From: Acidiferrimicrobium sp. IK
Lineage (GTDB): Bacteria; Actinomycetota; Acidimicrobiia; Acidimicrobiales; Palsa-688
Length of the DNA: 64,000 nucleotides
Assembly (NCBI RefSeq): GCF_025499425.1
Contig: NZ_JAIMCB010000014.1
Span: 1-64,000, forward strand
Direction of reading: 5' to 3'
Made by a program: the position numbers and the translations under genes
Shown: positions 60,048-64,000 of the stretch, piece by piece
How the letters are laid out: each line of letters starts with the position of its first letter
Numbering within the stretch: position 1 is the first letter of the stretch
Notes under the pieces: generated by a model
Seen by the model: the letters and a program-made list of their open reading frames with translations, nothing else
The model's database searches: none
What the model was told of the DNA's origin: nothing

Positions 60048-60102
60048 GCATCTAGCCAGATGGAGTCCAGCGGAGGACCGCGAGTGGCAGGGGGGAATCG
60101 GC

Positions 60103-61320
60103 ATGACCGGTATCAGTAGGCGTCAGCTGCTCGTCGGAGGCGGGGCCTTGGGGGCTCTGGGAGCGCTGGGACTGGCGGGGCCGGCCTTCGCCTGGAGCTG
60201 GTCTCCGAGCGAATCGGTGGCCGGCCACGGCGCTGGCGCCGATCCGGCCTGGGTCTGGGACGATGCCGCCGACCCCGTGCTGGCGGCGGTGCTCAAGCGG
60301 GGGGACGTAGCGAAGGTCAATGCTCTCCTCGCCGGCTGGGTCCACAACCAGGACCCGGTCCCGCACGGTCTGCCCTCCGATGTCGCCGGTCTCATCGACT
60401 CGGCCCGCCAGATGCCGCCGTGGGCCGACGCCAACAAGCTGGCCCTGGCCGCCCAGTTCAACAAGAAGCGGGGCCTCTACCTCGGCGTGGTGTACGGGCT
60501 CGGATCGGGGATGCTGAGCACGCTCATCCCCCACGAAGCACGGGCGGTGTACTACTCGAAGGGCGGGGCCAACATGAAGGACCGGGTGTCCAAGACGGCG
60601 AAGCTCGGCTACGACATCGGATCCCTCGACGCCTACCTCCCCCAGGGGCAGATGGTGGTAACGGCGGTCAAGACCCGGTTGGTGCACGCCGCCGTACGGA
60701 GTCTTCTTCCCACCTCGAGCTACTGGAAGACGACAGCCGACGAGACCCGGCCGATCAGCCAACGGGACATGCTGGTCACCCTTCACAGCCTGGCCACGTT
60801 TGCCATGAAGACGCTGACCGGGTGGAAAGTGCCCATCCCGACCGACGAGGCGGACGCCTTCCTGCACTCCTGGCAGGTGTCGGCGCACATGCTCGGGATT
60901 CGCGACGAGTACATCCCGGCCACATGGGACGGGATGTACTCCCAGTACGAGCAGGTGCTGGGCCCGGTGCTGGCCCCCACCGCTGAAGGCCTCGACCTGG
61001 CCAACGTGCTCTTCGACCTGGGCAGCCAGGTCGACGGAGGTATTGCCAGCCGGCCCTTCATGGAGTCAATGACCCGCTACGTACTCGAAGACAAGTACGC
61101 CCAGTGGCTGCAGATTCCATACCACCCCGGCCTCGATCAGTTCATCGCGGTCGGCTGGCCGGCCTCGATCGCCTTCCGCGAGGCGACCCTGCCCCTGCCG
61201 GTGGCCCCCGATGGCTACTGGACCTTCGACGAGTTCCTTCGCCGGGCTGCTCTCTTCTACCTGTCCAACGGCCAGCAGATCGACATCACCATCCCCGACG
61301 TCAACCGCACCACATTCTGA
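60103..61320 (+). CDS. Tat-exported latex-clearing-protein-like oxygenase
   Basis: A 405-residue protein of the MpaB / DUF2236 haem oxygenase family that includes Lcp rubber oxygenase. The N-terminus SRRQLLVGGGALGALGALGL then AGPAFA is a Tat signal with a twin arginine. Segments such as YGLGSGMLSTLIPHEARAVY, then SHMLGIRDEYIP-like (HMLGIRDEYIPATWDG) are typical of the family. It would cleave polyisoprenes or related compounds outside the cell. Lcp activity itself is not proven. GGGGGGAA precedes the ATG. Confidence 0.78.
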   Translation: MTGISRRQLLVGGGALGALGALGLAGPAFAWSWSPSESVAGHGAGADPAWVWDDAADPVLAAVLKRGDVAKVNALLAGWVHNQDPVPHGLPSDVAGLIDSARQMPPWADANKLALAAQFNKKRGLYLGVVYGLGSGMLSTLIPHEARAVYYSKGGANMKDRVSKTAKLGYDIGSLDAYLPQGQMVVTAVKTRLVHAAVRSLLPTSSYWKTTADETRPISQRDMLVTLHSLATFAMKTLTGWKVPIPTDEADAFLHSWQVSAHMLGIRDEYIPATWDGMYSQYEQVLGPVLAPTAEGLDLANVLFDLGSQVDGGIASRPFMESMTRYVLEDKYAQWLQIPYHPGLDQFIAVGWPASIAFREATLPLPVAPDGYWTFDEFLRRAALFYLSNGQQIDITIPDVNRTTF

Positions 61321-61681
61321 TTCCCTGCCGCGCCGCCGGTGCCGCGGCGCCGAGGAGCAAAACGATCGAGCGGTACGCCTGAGGCCGGAGGTTGCGGATA
61401 ACCGGTCGTCTGATCGTGGTGTTCCTGCGGCCCTGCTCTCGCGGTGACCGCGGCGCCCGACACATCGGGGCGACCAACGAGTCGTTAACGCCGACGCCAC
61501 CCGCGTAGACTGTCCAGCATGGCTGTCGGTCGTCGTAGCGAATCCGGGAACGTGCCGGTTTCCTTCCAATTGTCCTTGGCGAGGACGGTCATGAGCGTCG
61601 CCGTTCCCGTTCCGACAGTCGAGCGTCCGCCGGCGCAGGAACGGGTCGCTGAGCTGCAAGGATAGGCCGACTACACAACTC
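61321..61681. other. Intergenic region before tRNA-Ala
   Basis: About 360 bases. One short open frame (61519-61665) is listed separately. A short repeat-free stretch otherwise; no promoter for the tRNA could be assigned with confidence. Confidence 0.4.
61519..61665 (+). CDS. Possible 48-residue protein
   Basis: An ATG frame of 48 codons (begins MAVGRRSESGNVPVSF) ending 17 bases before the tRNA-Ala half. There is no good ribosome site and no family is known. It may be chance. Confidence 0.2.
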   Translation: MAVGRRSESGNVPVSFQLSLARTVMSVAVPVPTVERPPAQERVAELQG

Positions 61682-61720
61682 GGGGACGTAGCTCAGTTGG
61701 CTAGAGCACCTGCTTTGCAA
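61682..61720 (+). tRNA. 5' half of tRNA-Ala(UGC), broken at the anticodon loop
   Basis: Acceptor strand GGGGACG, D arm (GCTC/GAGC), and anticodon arm CCTGC with loop TTTGCAA (anticodon TGC) match tRNA-Ala exactly up to position 38. The 3' strand GCAGG, T arm and acceptor partner CGTCCCC do not follow; CTAGC follows instead. None of these is present further on in the window. The breakpoint at the anticodon loop is a known recombination point for integrases and also a common position for tRNA introns. Confidence 0.85.
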
Positions 61721-61864
61721 CTAGCCCGGTCCTAGCGATGTGCTCGCCTGCGTCTTTGCAGGCCGCAGACCTCCGAAACTCCGGCAGTTATCTGCTGTAG
61801 AGATCGGCCCCGGCGGTGCTTCACACACCCCGGGGCCCGGACGGAACCCCTAGGAGGTCCCGAC
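61721..61864 (+). ncRNA. Structured leader between tRNA half and recombinase operon
   Basis: 144 non-coding bases with three hairpins: GCCTGC/GCAGGC (61746-61763), GCAG/CTGC (61784-61795) and GCCCCGG/CCGGGGC (61807-61836). The first hairpin repeats TTTGCA of the anticodon loop and its GCAGG could also pair with the anticodon stem CCTGC. Consistent with an attachment site or part of an intron; identity unproven. Confidence 0.45.
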
Positions 61865-62005
61865 ATGCCCAAGGATACGACCGTCGCTCACCGCGAGGCC
61901 GACCGCAGGACGATCGCCGAGCTGACCGCTCAGGTCGATGCGCTTCTGGCCCAGCTCGAGGAGTGCCGCGCCACGCTTCAGCAGCTTGGCGAGGAGCAGT
62001 TGTGA
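61865..62005 (+). CDS. 46-residue coiled-coil protein
   Basis: A short open frame with strong AGGAGG at 61852-61857. The protein is acidic and heptad-like (IAELTAQVDALLAQLEECRA). Its TGA overlaps the next GTG. Not a known family; the tight coupling suggests it is real. Confidence 0.6.
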   Translation: MPKDTTVAHREADRRTIAELTAQVDALLAQLEECRATLQQLGEEQL

Positions 62006-62157
62006 GCGCCGACCGGATGACATCTGAGGAGGAGCGCCGGCTGGCCCGGCTCGAGAAGCAGGTTGACCTCCTCGAGGCGGCGTTCGAGAGCCTCGCCGCC
62101 GAGGCGGCCGCACGTGGCGTCACGGTGGCTGGACTGCTCAGAGGGGAGGCCGAGTGA
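62002..62157 (+). CDS. 51-residue coiled-coil protein
   Basis: A GTG-started frame overlapping both neighbours as GTGA. The sequence EERRLARLEKQVDLLEAAFE is a strong coiled coil, ending in VTVAGLLRGEAE. It may be a recombination directionality or DNA-binding accessory factor, by position only. Confidence 0.6.
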   Translation: MSADRMTSEEERRLARLEKQVDLLEAAFESLAAEAAARGVTVAGLLRGEAE

Positions 62158-63131
62158 CCACCACTCAGCTTCCGGTAGTCCTCCATTCTCGGGGGTCAGC
62201 GGTGATGACTTTCGAGGAGCTGGTCGCTGGAGCGAGGCGCCTCGCCGCTGCGTCGAAGGCGCCGGCAACGATCCGGGCGTACCGGGCCGACTGGCGGGAT
62301 TTCACCGGCTGGTGCGACCGCCACGGCCTGCAGGCGCTTCCGGCCGACCCTGACACCGTGGCGTTGTACCTGACCGACCTGGCGGCCTGGGCGAAGGCTT
62401 CCACGATCGGTCGGCGCCTCTCTGCGATCAGCCAGGCACACCAGACCGCCGAGCTCGACTCGCCGACCACTTCGGTGCGGGTGCGGGTGACCATGGCCGG
62501 GATCCGCCGGACGATCGGCACGGCGCAGGTCGGCAAGGACCCGGTGCTCATGGCCGACCTTCGCAAGATGGTCGCCAAGTTGGGACCGAGTCTCAACGGG
62601 ACGCGCGACCGGGCGTTGCTGCTTGTCGGCTTCGCCGGCGCCTTCCGGCGATCCGAGCTGGTGGCGCTCAACGTCGAGGACGTCACCGACGGCCAAGACG
62701 GGCTCACGATCCTGCTGCGCCGGTCCAAGACCGACCAGGAGGGCGCCGGCCGCAAGGTCGGCATCCCATACGGCTCCGACCCGGCCACGTGCCCTGTGCG
62801 GGCGTACCGCGCGTGGCTCGACGCGGCCGGGATCAGCGAGGGTCCGATCTTCCGGCCGGTAGACCGCCACGGCCATGTCCGAGCGGTCCGCCTCGGCGAC
62901 CGGGCGGTAGCCGAAGTCGTAAAGAAGGCGTGCCTGGCGGCCGGGCTCGAAGGCGCCCGCTACGCCGGTCACAGCCTCCGCTCTGGCCTCGCGACATCGG
63001 CGGCGCAGGCCGGGGCGTCCGAGCGGTCAATCATGGCGCAGACCGGCCACAAGAGCCTGCCGATGGTCCGCCGCTACATCCGAGACGGCTCCCTGTTCCG
63101 GGAGAACGCCGCTGCGATGGTCGGGCTGTGA
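62154..63131 (+). CDS. Tyrosine recombinase of the tRNA-Ala element
   Basis: A 325-residue XerC/integrase-type recombinase. N-terminal SAM-like domain (APATIRAYRADWRDFTGWCD) and catalytic residues R (AGAFRRSELVALNVED), K (RRSKTDQEGAG), H-x-x-R (YAGHSLRSGLATSAA), H (TGHKSLP) and Tyr (VRRYIRDGSLF). It is distinct from the integrase at 2919. GTG 62154 overlaps the previous gene; an ATG at 62205 (MTFEELVAG) is an alternative. It presumably integrated this element at the anticodon loop of tRNA-Ala. Confidence 0.88.
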   Translation: MTTTQLPVVLHSRGSAVMTFEELVAGARRLAAASKAPATIRAYRADWRDFTGWCDRHGLQALPADPDTVALYLTDLAAWAKASTIGRRLSAISQAHQTAELDSPTTSVRVRVTMAGIRRTIGTAQVGKDPVLMADLRKMVAKLGPSLNGTRDRALLLVGFAGAFRRSELVALNVEDVTDGQDGLTILLRRSKTDQEGAGRKVGIPYGSDPATCPVRAYRAWLDAAGISEGPIFRPVDRHGHVRAVRLGDRAVAEVVKKACLAAGLEGARYAGHSLRSGLATSAAQAGASERSIMAQTGHKSLPMVRRYIRDGSLFRENAAAMVGL

Positions 63132-63331
63132 ACGATCCTCGCGTCCCGCTGCCAGAAGGGGTGCGCCGCCTCGAGCAATACAAGTGGGATCACGTCTCGC
63201 CGGCCGCCCGCCTGCACGCGCGGCGCCGGTATCGCCAGCTGCGGACCGACCCGATCCTGCGCATGGACCGCCTCGACGCTCGTATCCGTGTCGGCTACCT
63301 CGTCGAAGGCGCCTCCATCGGGGCGATCTGA
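63128..63331 (+). CDS. 67-residue basic protein
   Basis: The GTG overlaps the recombinase stop as GTGA. The small Arg/Tyr-rich protein (LHARRRYRQLRTDPILRMDR then LDARIRVGYLVEGASIGAI) has no known family. Its last ~60 bases recur imperfectly at 63517-63576. Confidence 0.55.
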   Translation: MNDPRVPLPEGVRRLEQYKWDHVSPAARLHARRRYRQLRTDPILRMDRLDARIRVGYLVEGASIGAI

Positions 63332-63576
63332 CCACCCGACAGTCTGCATAACCAAGGGGGCCCCGCCCGTCGGGCGGGGCCCCCTGCCGTGCCCTACTAC
63401 TGGCCTTTGTGGCGGTCCCAAAGCCAACGCAACGTCAGGAACTCAGCGAGCTTCTTGAGCATGATCCCCCCTCAGGTAGATGCCCACAGGTCTACCACCC
63501 CGTTCACCATCGACGTCCTCGACGCCCGCCCCCGCGTCGGCTACCCGACGAAGGCGCCTCCGATGAGGCGATCTGA
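63271..63576. repeat. Imperfect 60-bp direct repeat
   Basis: Bases 63271-63331 and 63517-63576 share a core (GTCGGCTACC, AAGGCGCCTCC and GGCGATCTGA) at about 80% identity with one single-base gap. The second copy is out of frame. Confidence 0.7.
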
Positions 63577-64000
63577 GCCGCCGAGAGCCCGCGCTTCTCG
63601 GCGCAAGCATGAAAGGCTCTCAGCGCGGCCGTGCTGGCCTCGGGGGTTGCCGTAGCGGGCGCTGCGGTCGGGGGCCTACGGCCGGTTGTCGGCCGGGAGC
63701 GTGAGTATCTCCTGACCGCAAGTGCCTCTTGTTACCGAGCGGTAACCGAGGTCAAGAGTTGGTCCCCGCGAGACCCCCCCTGTGATGCGCGGGGTTTCTG
63801 TCGGTCTGGCTCGGCGCCCGAGAACTGAGAGCTATCGGCCCCTGGTCGGCTCCGAAGGGGTGCCCGCCGCCTCCGAGGACGATGAGTTTGTGGTGGTTTG
63901 CCGCGTCTGCTCCAAGGCTTGTCGGATCACCGACCGAGCCTGGTCAGACCGCTCTACTCGTACGCCCATCACGGCTCCTCTCAGTTGCCAGGGTACACGG
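63332..64000. other. Structured non-coding stretch after recombinase operon
   Basis: No convincing gene. It contains the terminator-like stem at 63356-63384, a CGCCGAGA/TCTCGGCG-type structure near 63578-63602, GAGAGCC pairing with GGCTCTC across 63583-63621, and GTTACC/GGTAAC at 63730-63745. The density of stems suggests a folded RNA or recombination arm sites. No tRNA 3' half is found before the window ends. Confidence 0.4.
63356..63384 (+). terminator. Terminator-like 13-bp hairpin
   Basis: A perfect stem GGGGGCCCCGCCC / GGGCGGGGCCCCC with a 3-nt loop, 24 bases after the 67-residue gene. There is no T run behind it, as is usual in GC-rich actinobacteria. Confidence 0.65.

Noticed and set aside
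61746-61800. 3' half of tRNA-Ala with a short insertion
   Set aside because: GCAGG is present, but there is no T arm and no CGTCCCC to pair with the acceptor.
61721-61864. Firm call of a group I intron
   Set aside because: Position fits, but the P/Q/R/S core elements could not be identified and no 3' exon is in the window.
63389-63655. 88-codon open frame after the terminator
   Set aside because: It includes the out-of-frame repeat copy and structured RNA-like sequence; no coding signs.

Overview
The window is GC-rich, densely packed actinobacterial chromosome. Genes overlap by ATGA or GTGA, GTG starts are common, there are F420-type PPOX flavoproteins, and the aerobic CO dehydrogenase is of form I. 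A cell-wall hydrolase carrying surface repeats of the GYWLVASDGG type suggests a soil actinobacterium, perhaps of the Acidimicrobiia; that placement is inference. The first ~1.4 kb looks less GC-rich than the rest.

Left end (1-4207): the right end of an integrative element. It holds a decayed HEPN-like gene broken by two opposite frameshifts, an intact small gene with a HEPN-like RX4H motif, an excisionase-type HTH gene and a tyrosine integrase. The integrase reading frame runs into tRNA-Gly(CCC) on the opposite strand, so this tRNA is the likely attachment site. Directly beyond it (4352-12370, minus) lies a complete Wadjet type II / EptABCD-like anti-plasmid operon in the unusual order jetC-jetA-jetB-jetD, all coupled by start/stop overlaps.

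Metabolic core (12456-31190): small flavoproteins, an esterase, a DinB-type protein, then a seven-gene minus-strand operon coxM-coxS-coxL-xdhC/YHS-coxD-coxE-PPOX with a divergent LysR gene. CoxL carries the form I signature AYACSFR, so the host probably oxidises CO. A diguanylate cyclase, an MFS exporter with a divergent ROK regulator, a repeat-bearing NlpC/P60 hydrolase and an AsnB-like amidotransferase follow.

Middle (31216-49121): regulator/exporter pairs with clear operators, a large secreted DMFase-beta-like protein, dcd, a stomatin, a frameshifted HD-domain gene, a PLP decarboxylase, and a compact ribbon-helix-helix / DNA methyltransferase / nuclease-like / DUF2786 cluster that may be an unrecognised restriction-type system. 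An acyl-CoA ligase and another MFS exporter with a divergent ArsR-like gene follow.

Right part (49162-61320): an exported amidase, a PQQ-like beta-propeller lipoprotein, a DUF4157 (eCIS-core) protein coupled to a YbjN-type chaperone, a metallophosphoesterase, two TetR-regulated oxidoreductase genes, and a Tat-exported latex-clearing-protein-like oxygenase.

Right end (61682-64000): the 5' half of tRNA-Ala(UGC) stops exactly at the anticodon loop. It is followed by a structured leader and a four-gene operon, coupled by GTGA, encoding two tiny coiled-coil proteins, a tyrosine recombinase and a 67-residue protein, then a long structured non-coding stretch. No 3' tRNA half is present. Either the element has broken the tRNA gene, or it behaves as an intron removed from the transcript. 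This is the most unusual feature of the window.
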